Source: an uncultured Muribaculaceae bacterium
GTDB taxonomy: Bacteria; Bacteroidota; Bacteroidia; Bacteroidales; Muribaculaceae
Direction of reading: 5' to 3'
NCBI GenBank assembly: GCA_910578385.1
Contig: CAJTQV010000005.1
Location: forward strand, 124,001-188,000
Length of the DNA stretch: 64,000 nt
The notes under the pieces were generated by a model. It saw only the letters and a program-made list of their open reading frames with translations, had not been told where the DNA came from and ran no database searches. Below, one piece after another: positions 16,011-24,750 of this stretch. Both the position numbers and the translations under genes were made by a program. Position 1 is the stretch's first letter. Each line of letters opens with the position of its first letter.

Positions 16011-17048
16011 ATGGAAAAGACAAAACTCATAGGAATGAACCTCGCCGAGCTTCAGGATGTCGCCTACAAGGGCGGCATGCCTAAGTTTGTCGGCAAGCAG
16101 CTCGCCGAATGGATCTACGCCAAGGGTGCGGAATCGTTCGACGAGATGGTCAACATATCCAAGAAAAACAAACAGTGGCTCGCCGACAATTACATCATAG
16201 GACGCGAGCTTCCCGTCAAGTCATCTAAATCGACCGACGGCACCGTAAAATATCTCTTCTCTGCCGGAAACGGAAGGCACATCGAATCTGTCTACATCCC
16301 CGACCATGACCGTGCCACTCTCTGCGTGTCGAGTCAGGTGGGCTGCAAGATGAACTGCTACTTCTGCGCCACCGGCAAGCTCGGCTTCAAGGCCAACCTG
16401 ACCGCCGCCGACATAATGAACCAGATTCTCAGCATCCCGCCACGCCCCACCAAGGGAATGGCTCCCATGAATCCGCTGACCAACGTCGTGTTCATGGGCA
16501 TGGGCGAGCCTCTCGACAACTTCGGGGCCGTGGAGCGCGCCATCGAGATTCTTACCGCGCCCTGGGGTCTGGCATGGAGCCCGAAGCGCATCACCGTCTC
16601 GACCGTCGGCAAGCTCCCGCAGCTCAAGGAACTCCTCGACCGCACGCAGGTACATGTGGCCATCAGCGTACACACCGCCGACATCGCCCAGCGCGAGTCG
16701 ATGATGCCGGCCCAGAAGGCGTTCCCCATATCGAGCGTCATGAAATGTCTGGCCGGTTACGACTTCAGCCACCAGCGCCGTCTCTCGCTCGAATACATCA
16801 TGTGGCGCGGTGTAAACGACGATATCGCCCACGCCGACATGCTCGTCAAGCTGATCGGCGACATCGAATGCCGCGTCAACCTTATCCGCTTCCACGCCAT
16901 TCCGGGCGTAGACCTCTACCCGGCCAGCGAGGAACGGATGCTCATGTTCCGCAACTACCTTAACCAGAAAGGCATAACCGCCACCATACGTGCCTCGCGA
17001 GGCGAGGACATAGCCGCCGCATGTGGAATGCTCGCGGCAAAATCTTGA
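16011..17048 (+). CDS. rlmN: 23S rRNA (adenine2503-C2)-methyltransferase RlmN
   Basis: This 345-aa radical-SAM enzyme methylates C2 of A2503 in 23S rRNA and A37 in some tRNAs. The CxxxCxxC cluster is seen as CKMNCYFC (about residues 112-119), followed by GMGEPLDNF, the ITVSTVGKLPQL strand, and LEYIMWRGVND. The cysteine of the C-terminal AACGML motif is the methyl-carrying residue. The N-terminal helical domain that binds RNA is intact. It begins a plus-strand run with pdxA only 6 bases downstream. Confidence 0.97.
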   Translation: MEKTKLIGMNLAELQDVAYKGGMPKFVGKQLAEWIYAKGAESFDEMVNISKKNKQWLADNYIIGRELPVKSSKSTDGTVKYLFSAGNGRHIESVYIPDHDRATLCVSSQVGCKMNCYFCATGKLGFKANLTAADIMNQILSIPPRPTKGMAPMNPLTNVVFMGMGEPLDNFGAVERAIEILTAPWGLAWSPKRITVSTVGKLPQLKELLDRTQVHVAISVHTADIAQRESMMPAQKAFPISSVMKCLAGYDFSHQRRLSLEYIMWRGVNDDIAHADMLVKLIGDIECRVNLIRFHAIPGVDLYPASEERMLMFRNYLNQKGITATIRASRGEDIAAACGMLAAKS

Positions 17049-17054
17049 CAATCC

Positions 17055-18209
17055 ATGGAAAAACTTATCAGAGTCGGAATCACCCAGGGTGATTTCAACG
17101 GTGTCGGCCTTGAGGTGGCCCTCAGATCTGTGGCCGACGAGACTATCCTCGAACTGATGACCCCCGTGCTTTTCGCCGACTGGCGTCTGGTGGAATACGC
17201 ACGCAAGGCTCTCGCCCTCGAACTCCCGGCGATAAACCGCGTAAACGATGCCTCGGAGATTGCCGACGGCCGCATAAACGTAGTGGATCTCCATCTTGAG
17301 AACACCACGGTCGAGGCTGGCAAGCCGTCGGCCGCATCGGGTGCCGGAGCGGTCGCCGCCCTTGAGGCCGCGATGGCGGCCATGCAGTCGCAGCAGATTG
17401 ACGTGCTCGTCACAGCCCCCATATCGAAAGAAGCCGCGCAGAGCGACGCCTTCCGCTACAACGGCCACACCGAGTACCTCGGAGCCAAGGCCGGCGATGA
17501 TGCCCGCCCGCAGATGATTCTCTTCGACGACAACGTGCGCGTGGCTCTCGTCACGACCCACCTGCCTCTCGTCGAGGTGCCGGCGGCCATCACACGCGAC
17601 AAGGTTGCCGATGCCGTTCGCCGTTTCTCCGCCACGCTCCGTCAGGATTTCGGGATACCGCGCCCCAAGATTGCCGTCCTCTCGCTCAATCCCCACTGCG
17701 GCGACGGCGGTCTGCTCGGCAACGAGGAGAAGGAACAGATAGCACCCGCCATCGAGGAATGCAACGAGAGCGGCGTGCTCGCCTTCGGTCCTTATGCAGC
17801 CGACGGATTCTTCGGCTCGGGTGCCTACATGCGCTTTGACGGAGTGCTGGCAATGTATCACGACCAGGGTCTCTCCGCCTTCAAGGCACTCGCACGCGAG
17901 AACGGAGTGAACTACACCGCCGGACTCCCGTTCGTGCGCACAAGCCCCGACCACGGCACAGCCTGCGACATCGCATGGAAAGGCGAGGCCGACCCCACAT
18001 CCATGCGCGAGGCCATCTACAAGGCCATCGACATCTTCCGATGCCGCCGTAACAGTCTGAAGGCAGCGGCCAACCCGCTCCGCCACCAGCATAACGACAG
18101 ACCGAAGAAGAACGCCCCGGCCAAGACCCAGCCTCAGCCCAAAAACGGGGAACAGCCCAAGACCGAGGAACAAGTTGAAACTGAACAGCCCAAGCAACAG
18201 GAATCATGA
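17055..18209 (+). CDS. pdxA: 4-hydroxythreonine-4-phosphate dehydrogenase
   Basis: The 384-aa enzyme oxidises 4-phosphohydroxy-L-threonine in the DXP-dependent pathway to pyridoxal phosphate. Metal-site histidines are in NGHTEYLGA (about residue 136) and MYHDQGL (about 267), and RTSPDHGTACDIA supplies another. The first 335 residues match the usual length. After them comes an unusual 45-residue tail rich in Pro, Gln, Lys and Glu (KNAPAKTQPQPKNG, ending KQQES) with no known function. Its stop overlaps the next ATG by four bases (ATGA), so it is translationally coupled to the nucleotidyltransferase. Confidence 0.95.
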   Translation: MEKLIRVGITQGDFNGVGLEVALRSVADETILELMTPVLFADWRLVEYARKALALELPAINRVNDASEIADGRINVVDLHLENTTVEAGKPSAASGAGAVAALEAAMAAMQSQQIDVLVTAPISKEAAQSDAFRYNGHTEYLGAKAGDDARPQMILFDDNVRVALVTTHLPLVEVPAAITRDKVADAVRRFSATLRQDFGIPRPKIAVLSLNPHCGDGGLLGNEEKEQIAPAIEECNESGVLAFGPYAADGFFGSGAYMRFDGVLAMYHDQGLSAFKALARENGVNYTAGLPFVRTSPDHGTACDIAWKGEADPTSMREAIYKAIDIFRCRRNSLKAAANPLRHQHNDRPKKNAPAKTQPQPKNGEQPKTEEQVETEQPKQQES

Positions 18210-18925
18210 ATTTCGGAATCATAGCAGCCGGTGAAGGCTCACGCCTCGTCCAGGAGGGTGTCAGCCTCCCCAAACCACTGGTCAACATCTGCGGCCGTCC
18301 TATGATCGGCCGCCTCATAGGCATATTCGAGGACCTCGGGGCCGAACGCATCTCAGTCATCGTCAACGAACATATGACCGAGGTAGCCACCTATCTCCGT
18401 GAACTCGCTCCCAAGCTCCGCGCCCGTCTTGACCTCGTGGTCAGGACCACGCCCTCGTCCATGCACAGTTTCCATGAGCTCGGCAGTCTGCTGCGCGGCC
18501 AGGGACGCTTCGTGCTCACGACGGTCGATACCATATTCCGCGAGGAGGACTTCCGTCGCTACGTCGAGGCTTTCGCCGCGGCTCCGGCCGATGTCGAGGG
18601 AATGATGGCTGTTACCCGCCACATCGACGACGAGAAACCTCTCTACGTCGAGACCGGCGAGGATATGGACATCGTGGCTTTCCGCGACGAGCCCTGGGAC
18701 ACGGCCCGCTACATATCGGGCGGCATATATGGTCTCGACAGCCGCGCTATCGAAGTGCTCGACGACTGTCTCGGACGCGGAGTGTCGCGTATGCGCAACT
18801 TCCAGCGCGCACTCGTAGCGGATGGGCTTCGCCTCAAGGCGTTCGACATGGGCGACATCATCGACGTTGACCACGCCGGCGACATCGTCAAGGCCGGGCG
18901 TTTCATCAGCGAGGGAGTTCTCTGA
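18206..18925 (+). CDS. NTP-transferase-like nucleotidyltransferase
   Basis: The 239-aa protein has the MobA-like/sugar-phosphate nucleotidyltransferase signature GIIAAGEGSRL, then LPKPLVNICGRPMIG, a mid-domain TTVDTIFR and a C-terminal IIDVDHAGDI that may carry a metal aspartate. It would transfer a nucleotide to a phosphorylated small molecule. The position before an ATP-grasp protein, a CDP-alcohol phosphatidyltransferase, a phosphatase and inositol-3-phosphate synthase suggests inositol phosphate or a related head group as substrate; I recall the same neighbourhood in Bacteroides inositol-lipid clusters. The exact substrate is not shown by the sequence. Confidence 0.82.
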   Translation: MNFGIIAAGEGSRLVQEGVSLPKPLVNICGRPMIGRLIGIFEDLGAERISVIVNEHMTEVATYLRELAPKLRARLDLVVRTTPSSMHSFHELGSLLRGQGRFVLTTVDTIFREEDFRRYVEAFAAAPADVEGMMAVTRHIDDEKPLYVETGEDMDIVAFRDEPWDTARYISGGIYGLDSRAIEVLDDCLGRGVSRMRNFQRALVADGLRLKAFDMGDIIDVDHAGDIVKAGRFISEGVL

Positions 18926-18972
18926 CACAGGTCCGCACTCCACCTGCACACTAAAACGACAGAAACAACATC

Positions 18973-19842
18973 ATGGCAGACATAAAGATAGCGGGAGTGA
19001 TGCGCGCCGGCGCATATTCTCCCAACCACATAGGCAACGACGCGGCGATATTCAACGCCGCCGCCGACCATCTGCGCAAGCGCGGATGCGAGGTGACCGT
19101 CTACAGCGAGGAACAGTTCCAGAACAGCGAGATCCGCGAGGAGGTTATCCTCAACATGTGCCGCGAGCAGGAATCCATCCGCAAGCTCATCAGCCTTGAG
19201 GAGGAGGGCCGCCTCGTGATCAACAGCGGATACGGCATAGAGAACTGCACCCGCGAACGTATGACCCGCATGCTTCTCGGCAACGACATACCTTACCCCG
19301 AGAGCCTTATAGTCAACACCAACGAGGACGTGCGCCCCGAGCTGGAACGCGCCGGATTCGGCCCCTGCTGGATCAAGCGCGGCGATTTCCACGCCATGCA
19401 CAAGGAGGATGTGAGCTATTGCCGCCACATCGAGGAGGCGCAGGAGGTGCTGCACGAGTATTTCTACCGTGGCATAGGCCGCGCGGTCATTAACCGTCAT
19501 CTCGTGGGCGACCTCGTGAAGTTCTACGGCGTGAGCGGACAGCCTTTCTTCCACTGGTTCTATCCCTTCGACGAAGGCCACTCCAAGTATGGCTACGAGG
19601 TTGTCAACGGCAAGTCGCACGGCTTCAGCTTCGACCTCGACGGGCTCAAGGCCATGTGCCAGAAGGCATCCGACATAATGGATGTCAAGATTTACGGCGG
19701 CGACTGCATTGTCGATGCCGACGGCACCGTGCGCATAATAGATTTCAACGACTGGCCGAGCTTCGCTCCCTGCCGCGCCGAAGGCTCGCTGGCAATCGCC
19801 AAGTGCGTGCTCAAATCAATCAAGGACTGGAAAAAGAGATAA
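18973..19842 (+). CDS. ATP-grasp-like protein of inositol-lipid cluster
   Basis: The 289-aa cytosolic protein has an N-terminal Rossmann-like region (IKIAGVMRAGAYSPNHIGND), a central HWFYPF, a glycine-poor ATP-binding beta-strand (GPCWIKRGDFHAM) and a C-terminal metal-site segment (GDCIVDADGTVRIIDFNDWP). That order is typical of ATP-grasp ligases or kinases. No substrate can be read directly. It sits 47 bases after the nucleotidyltransferase and 6 bases before the phosphatidyltransferase gene, so it probably acts in the same lipid pathway, either making or modifying a head group. Confidence 0.72.
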   Translation: MADIKIAGVMRAGAYSPNHIGNDAAIFNAAADHLRKRGCEVTVYSEEQFQNSEIREEVILNMCREQESIRKLISLEEEGRLVINSGYGIENCTRERMTRMLLGNDIPYPESLIVNTNEDVRPELERAGFGPCWIKRGDFHAMHKEDVSYCRHIEEAQEVLHEYFYRGIGRAVINRHLVGDLVKFYGVSGQPFFHWFYPFDEGHSKYGYEVVNGKSHGFSFDLDGLKAMCQKASDIMDVKIYGGDCIVDADGTVRIIDFNDWPSFAPCRAEGSLAIAKCVLKSIKDWKKR

Positions 19843-19848
19843 CCCGCA

Positions 19849-20841
19849 ATGACAAACAACACTACAGGTAAGGAAAACAAAGATGTGAAGGTCGGCAGTA
19901 AAGGCTCTCTCAGATCCAATTTCAAGGCATCGCTCAAGTCGATGGATACCGAGGAGCACATCGACCTCTATTTCTACCGCCCCATAGGCTACGCATGGGC
20001 CGTTCTCGCCCGTCGCCTCGGCATAACCCCCAACGCGATAACCATAGCCTCGATCTTTCTCGGCGTGGGAGCGGGCGTATGCTTCTATTTCAACAACATA
20101 TGGATCAACATAGCCGGTGCCCTGCTGCTCATATGGGCTGACTCGTTCGACAGTGCCGACGGCCAGCTGGCCCGCATGACAGGCCAGTATTCCCGCATAG
20201 GACGCATTCTCGACGGACTGAGCGGCGACCTCTGGTTCGCGGCCATCTACGTGGCAATCTGCCTGCGTGAGAACGTGACGAGCGAATTCTTCATGGCCCA
20301 CCACTGGGTGATATGGGTCATGGCCGTCATGACCGGACTCTGCCACGCCACCCAGGCCGCCATGGGCGACTATTACCGGCAGTTCCACCTCTATTTCCTC
20401 AAGGGTGAGGAGGGGAGCGAGCTGGAGAACGCCGATGACCTCCGGCGCAAATACAACGCCCTGTCGTGGGGCCGCGACTTCTGGCAGAAGCTCGTCATGA
20501 CGTTCTACCTCAACTACACCGTCGGGCAGGAGAGCCGCACGCCACGCATGCAGCGGCTCCGCGCCGCCATCCGCGAGCGTTTCGGCACACGGATACCGCA
20601 GTCATTCCGCGACGAGTTCCGCAGCCTCAGCCTCCCCCTCATGAAATACACCAACATATTGTCGTTCAACGTGCGCACCATCGCTCTGTTCGCCGCCATC
20701 CTCATCTTCCGGATGCCATGGCTCTACTTCGCCTTCGAACTCACGGTGCTCAACGTGCTGCTCATCTACATGATGTTCCGCCACGAACGCATATGCAGAC
20801 TGTTGACTGAAAAAATCAAAGACAAAAACCATGAATATTGA
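19849..20841 (+). CDS. CDP-alcohol phosphatidyltransferase, probable phosphatidylinositol-phosphate synthase
   Basis: The 330-aa membrane enzyme has several hydrophobic segments and the CDP-OH-P motif DSADGQLAR with a following GRILDGLSGD. It would join CDP-diacylglycerol to an alcohol phosphate in the inner membrane. With inositol-3-phosphate synthase and a phosphatase next to it, the product is most likely phosphatidylinositol phosphate. The last part of the motif has four residues, not three, between the final two aspartates (DGLSGD), a departure from the textbook pattern. The N-terminal 35 residues are basic and soluble. It overlaps the HAD gene by 11 bases. Confidence 0.85.
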   Translation: MTNNTTGKENKDVKVGSKGSLRSNFKASLKSMDTEEHIDLYFYRPIGYAWAVLARRLGITPNAITIASIFLGVGAGVCFYFNNIWINIAGALLLIWADSFDSADGQLARMTGQYSRIGRILDGLSGDLWFAAIYVAICLRENVTSEFFMAHHWVIWVMAVMTGLCHATQAAMGDYYRQFHLYFLKGEEGSELENADDLRRKYNALSWGRDFWQKLVMTFYLNYTVGQESRTPRMQRLRAAIRERFGTRIPQSFRDEFRSLSLPLMKYTNILSFNVRTIALFAAILIFRMPWLYFAFELTVLNVLLIYMMFRHERICRLLTEKIKDKNHEY

Positions 20842-21550
20842 TCTCACACGAGTCAAAGGACTCATCTTCGACTACGGCGGCACCCTCGACACTGGGGGCG
20901 ACCACTGGAGCGAAATCATCTGGCAGGCATATCAGCAGGCCGGAATCGCCGTCACAAAGGAGGAATTCCGCGAGGCATACGTGTTTGCCGAGCGTGAGCT
21001 TGCCCGCGAGCGTCACATACTCCCGGCCCACGACTTCCACGACATGCTCCTCATCAAGATGCGCATCGAGCTGCAATGGCTCGCCGGGCAGGGACTCTTC
21101 GCCCCGGCCTCTGTCGAGGAGAAGAGCGCCGAGACAGCACGGATATGCTACGAGGCTGCCCGCGCCTGCGTGGCAGATGCCTCGAAAGTACTCGAAGCCT
21201 TGTCGGCCAGATACCCCATGGTGCTCGTGTCGAACTTCTACGGCAACATCGAGACCGTGCTCGAAGACTTCGGGGTGCGCAAATACTTCAGCGCCATCAT
21301 CGAGAGCGCGGTCATGGGAATCCGCAAACCCGACCCGCGCATCTTCGAGCATGGAGTGAAGGCCCTCGGACTGCAACCGGAGCAGACACTCGTCATCGGC
21401 GACTCCTACCGCAAGGACATCGTGCCCGCCGAGTCGATAGGCTGCCAGGCCATATGGCTCAAAGGAAAAGGCTGGACAGCCGAGGAGGACGCACAGCTTC
21501 ACCCCAACATCATATCAAAACTCGGTGACGTGCTTGAGATTTTGTTCTGA
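20831..21550 (+). CDS. HAD-family phosphatase, probable phosphatidylinositol-phosphate phosphatase
   Basis: The 239-aa HAD hydrolase has motif I as FDYGGTLDTGG, motif II in MVLVSNFYGN, the lysine of motif III in GIRKPDPRIFE, and motif IV in LVIGDSYRKDI. The second Asp of the usual DxDxT motif is replaced by Gly (DYGGT), which removes the common acid/base and is seen in a subset of HAD proteins. In this operon it is the obvious candidate to remove the phosphate left after phosphatidylinositol-phosphate synthesis. It is cytosolic with no membrane segment. Confidence 0.82.
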   Translation: MNIDLTRVKGLIFDYGGTLDTGGDHWSEIIWQAYQQAGIAVTKEEFREAYVFAERELARERHILPAHDFHDMLLIKMRIELQWLAGQGLFAPASVEEKSAETARICYEAARACVADASKVLEALSARYPMVLVSNFYGNIETVLEDFGVRKYFSAIIESAVMGIRKPDPRIFEHGVKALGLQPEQTLVIGDSYRKDIVPAESIGCQAIWLKGKGWTAEEDAQLHPNIISKLGDVLEILF

Positions 21551-21671
21551 GCCTCGTTTGCAGTTTTTAAAACAATACACTGAAATCAGCCGTATTTTTA
21601 ATTAATTTCACTAAATATCGCAACTGTTAAGATAATTTAAGAATTGCAGGAATAAATTTTTCTGAAAAAGT

Positions 21672-21702
21672 TTTGTGAAATGCAAAATAGGCTGTAACTT
21701 TA
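21672..21702 (+). promoter_or_regulatory. promoter of inositol-3-phosphate synthase
   Basis: TTTG (21672-21675) and TAACTTTA (21695-21702) are 19 nt apart. The leader contains a hairpin ACGGGC/GCCCGT at about 21717-21740. The synthase can therefore be transcribed independently of the upstream operon. Confidence 0.7.
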
Positions 21703-21816
21703 CAATGTCTATCCCCGTACGGGCGCTCCGCATTGCCCGTATCATTGAGTGTCGCCGGGCGACGCTCTGAGGCGGGAGAGGCATATCAAGTCAAAGAAAA
21801 CAACACATTCTAAACT

Positions 21817-23145
21817 ATGTCTACAAAAAAAGCAGAAGCGCCCAAGGGCAAACTTGGCGTTTTGGTGGTGGGACTCGGTGCAGTCACATCTACATTCATG
21901 ACCGGAGTCCTCATGACACGCAAGGGTCTTGCGAAGCCTGTGGGCTCGATGACGCAGTATGACAAGATCCGTGTCGGCCGTGGCGCGGACAAGAAATATC
22001 TCCATTACAAGGACATCGTTCCTCTTGCTGACCTGAACGACATCGTGTTCGGCGCATGGGACGTTTATCCTGCTAACGCCTACGAGTCGGCTATCAACGC
22101 CGAGGTTCTCAAGGAGAAGGACATCAATCCCGTCCGCGAGGAACTTGAGGCCATCAAGCCCATGAAGGCTGCTTTCGACCACAATTACGCAAAGCGTCTC
22201 GACGGCGACAACGTGAAGACCGTCAAGGACCGCTGGGACATGACCGAGCAGATCCGCGAGGATATCCGCCGCTTCAAGGCCGAGACAGGCGTTGAGCGCG
22301 TCGTTGTGCTCTGGGCAGCATCTACCGAGGTTTATGTACCGGTAGACGAGAAAATCCACGGTTCTATCGAGGCTCTTGAGGCTGCCATGAAGGCCGACGA
22401 CAAGGAGCACATCGCTCCCTCCATGTGCTACGCATACGCGGCTCTCTCCGAAGGCTGTCCCTTCATCATGGGCGCCCCCAACACAACTGTTGACATCCCC
22501 GCCATGTGGGAGCTCGCCGAGAAGACCGGAATGCCCATCGCCGGCAAGGACTTCAAGACCGGACAGACTCTCGTCAAGTCAGGTTTCGCCCCCATCATCG
22601 GCACACGTTGCCTCGGTCTGAACGGTTGGTTCTCGACCAACATCCTCGGCAACCGTGACGGTCTCGTGCTCGACGAGCCCGCCAACTTCCGCACAAAGGA
22701 GGTTTCCAAGCTCTCCACTCTCGAAAGCATCCTCGTGCCCGAGGAGCAGCCCGACCTCTACGGCCACGGCAACGACGAGGACACCCAGTACTACCACAAG
22801 GTGCGCATCAACTATTATCCCCCGCGCAATGACAACAAAGAGGGCTGGGACAATATCGACATCTTCGGCTGGATGGGCTATCCCATGCAGATCAAGATCA
22901 ACTTCCTCTGCCGCGACTCTATCCTCGCAGCTCCCCTCTGTCTTGACCTCGTGCTTCTGAGTGACCTCGCACAGCGCGCCGGCCGTTGCGGCACACAGCG
23001 CTTCCTGAGCTTCTTCCTCAAGAGCCCGATGCACGACTACACCCAGGGTGAGGTTCCCGTGAACCACCTCTTCCAGCAGTACACCATGCTCAAGAACGCT
23101 ATCCGCGAGATGGGCGGTTACGAAGCTGACGAGGAAATCGATTGA
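21817..23145 (+). CDS. ino1: inositol-3-phosphate synthase
   Basis: The 442-aa NAD-dependent enzyme turns glucose 6-phosphate into 1D-myo-inositol 3-phosphate, the first step of inositol lipid formation. The NAD-binding loop VVGLGAVTSTFMTGV is at residues 17-31, followed by VLWAASTEVYVP, FIMGAPNTTVD, the AGKDFKTGQTLVKS active-site lysines and GLNGWFSTNILGN. It is a complete eukaryote/bacterial type synthase. It has its own promoter and lies after the phosphatase gene, closing the cluster. Confidence 0.95.
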   Translation: MSTKKAEAPKGKLGVLVVGLGAVTSTFMTGVLMTRKGLAKPVGSMTQYDKIRVGRGADKKYLHYKDIVPLADLNDIVFGAWDVYPANAYESAINAEVLKEKDINPVREELEAIKPMKAAFDHNYAKRLDGDNVKTVKDRWDMTEQIREDIRRFKAETGVERVVVLWAASTEVYVPVDEKIHGSIEALEAAMKADDKEHIAPSMCYAYAALSEGCPFIMGAPNTTVDIPAMWELAEKTGMPIAGKDFKTGQTLVKSGFAPIIGTRCLGLNGWFSTNILGNRDGLVLDEPANFRTKEVSKLSTLESILVPEEQPDLYGHGNDEDTQYYHKVRINYYPPRNDNKEGWDNIDIFGWMGYPMQIKINFLCRDSILAAPLCLDLVLLSDLAQRAGRCGTQRFLSFFLKSPMHDYTQGEVPVNHLFQQYTMLKNAIREMGGYEADEEID

Positions 23146-23276
23146 TAGAAACCTCCGGATTCACAGGAATAATCCACTGACCATCCGGAATAAACTGATA
23201 CATAACGGCAAGCGTCTTCCCGGCCACGGGTTGGCGCTTGTCTCATAGATATACCTTGACAATACACCTTACTGCC

Positions 23277-23762
23277 ATGCACTATTTTCTTAACATAGGC
23301 TCCAATCTCGGCAACGTCAAGCTCAACATAAGCCGTGCGCTTCGCGCTCTTGAGGAGAAATATGGATATTTCGAGACATCGGGTATCATGGAGTCGCGCC
23401 CGTGGGGATTCGTGTCCCCCAACACTTTCGCCAACCTTGCGGTCATGATAGTCTCCGACCGCACACCCGCCGAGGTTCTGGCCGACATAAAGGAGATTGA
23501 GTCGCGCCTCAACCCCACCCCCCACCGCGACGCACACGGCGGCTACGCCGACCGGGTGCTCGACATCGACATCATGGCGGCCGACGACGTGGTGATTGAC
23601 ACGGAGGAGCTGACACTCCCCCACCCGCATCTGCCGGAACGCCGCTTCTTCCTCCAGCCCTTCAACGAGCTGGCCCCCATGTGGCGCCACCCAGCCACCG
23701 GCCTGACCTGCGCCGAAATGCTCGCCGCCCTCCCCCCCGAGGAAGAAAGCCCTGCCGATTGA
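23277..23762 (+). CDS. folK: 6-hydroxymethyl-7,8-dihydropterin pyrophosphokinase
   Basis: The 161-aa enzyme transfers pyrophosphate from ATP to the pterin in folate synthesis. It begins MHYFLNIGSNLGN, has the SRPWGF substrate loop, and the RVLDIDIMAADDVV metal-binding strand followed by PHPHLPERRFFLQPF. The frame is open back to 23238, but homology starts at the ATG at 23277. It stands alone on the plus strand after the inositol synthase. Confidence 0.95.
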   Translation: MHYFLNIGSNLGNVKLNISRALRALEEKYGYFETSGIMESRPWGFVSPNTFANLAVMIVSDRTPAEVLADIKEIESRLNPTPHRDAHGGYADRVLDIDIMAADDVVIDTEELTLPHPHLPERRFFLQPFNELAPMWRHPATGLTCAEMLAALPPEEESPAD

Positions 23763-23898
23763 CATCCGTTGTTTACTTTTTTATCACAACGGCACAGTCA
23801 TCCGCATAAAAGTAAGGAGAAAATATGTGGTGTCCGACCTGACAAAGGTGGGCACTGGGAGATTTGTTAAGAACAAGATAAAGATAGGGAGTAAGAAA

Positions 23899-24417
23899 AT
23901 GGAGAAAATGGCTGTTATATCGGTTACTATATATCAGTCGCCATGCGGGGTCCTTCGGCTTGGGGAGTGCGAGGGGCGGGTGTGCTTGTGCGACTGGCTC
24001 GAACGGAAGCATCGGATGGCTGTCGATAACCGGCTGCGGAAACGGTTGAACGGCGACTTCAAAGAGCAATCCACACCCCTGCTTGAGCGGGTTGTCCGGG
24101 AGCTTGACGAGTATTTTGCCGGGATAAGGAGAGAGTTTGACATACCCCTGCAGCTTGCAGGCACAGCTTTTCAACAAGATGTGTGGAATGCCATTCTGAG
24201 CATACCCTATGGCAAGACCCGGACCTACAAGGAAATAGCCGAGTATATAGGCAGTCCCCAGTCTGTCAGGGCCGTAGCCAACGCAACCGGTGCCAACGCC
24301 CTGTCAATCCTCATACCCTGCCACCGCATAGTCGGAAGCGACGGCACCCTCACCGGATACGCCGGAGGCCTCCCCGCCAAACGTCACCTCCTCACCCTCG
24401 AAACAGCAGGTCAATAA
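23899..24417 (+). CDS. ogt: methylated-DNA-protein-cysteine methyltransferase
   Basis: The 172-aa suicide repair protein removes alkyl groups from O6-alkylguanine. It shows the AFQQDVWNAILSIPYGKTRTY helix-turn-helix, RAVANATGAN and the active-site IPCHRIV with the acceptor cysteine, then YAGGLPAKRHLL. Homology starts near SVTIYQSPCG. The frame is open with a GTG at 23827, but the ATG at 23899, preceded by GGGAG, fits better. The stretch 23763-23898 holds nothing else I can support. Confidence 0.92.
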   Translation: MEKMAVISVTIYQSPCGVLRLGECEGRVCLCDWLERKHRMAVDNRLRKRLNGDFKEQSTPLLERVVRELDEYFAGIRREFDIPLQLAGTAFQQDVWNAILSIPYGKTRTYKEIAEYIGSPQSVRAVANATGANALSILIPCHRIVGSDGTLTGYAGGLPAKRHLLTLETAGQ

Positions 24418-24530
24418 CATGAATACCCGGTAGGGGGACCAGCCGGGAACAGCTATTATCAATGACGGTCACAGTGTGGGAACTGTACTGCAGCAACGGG
24501 TTTCACACTCATCCGCAAATTATTTTTCTG

Positions 24531-24561
24531 TTGGTTTGGTCGCGATTTTTTTGTAATTTTG
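24531..24561 (+). promoter_or_regulatory. promoter of efflux operon
   Basis: TTGG (24531-24534) precedes TAATTTTG (24554-24561) by 19 nt. The leader to the TolC-type gene is about 310 bases and contains the repeats at 24697-24750. Confidence 0.7.
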
Positions 24562-24696
24562 CAGTGCGGTTCACAAAGAGCCGCCCTATATGACAGACAA
24601 TTTATCTTCAGCGGTACACTTGACCGCCTCCATATGCAATTTCGCTTTTAAGGAGAACTGGAAGAGCACCCAGTGATTTTATTATAGTGACCTTGT

Positions 24697-24750
24697 GTCT
24701 GACCAATCAGATTTGGTCGGACTCGTCAGAATGGTCGGACCCGTCAGACC
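24697..24750. repeat. inverted and tandem repeats in efflux leader
   Basis: GTCTGACC (24697) and GGTCGGAC (24715) form an inverted pair, and an 18-base unit GGTCGGACTCGTCAGAAT is repeated at 24715-24732 and 24733-24750 with 15 of 18 matches. Variants continue to about 24766 (CAGACCGGTCAG). The rest of the 24418-24876 gap holds only the promoter. The elements could bind a regulator or form an mRNA structure. Confidence 0.55.

Noticed and set aside
16221..18197. Long minus-strand open frame (658 codons) opposite rlmN and pdxA
   Set aside because: It lies fully antisense to two well-recognised enzymes; the GC-rich codon pattern produces such shadows. Its translation has no domain pattern.
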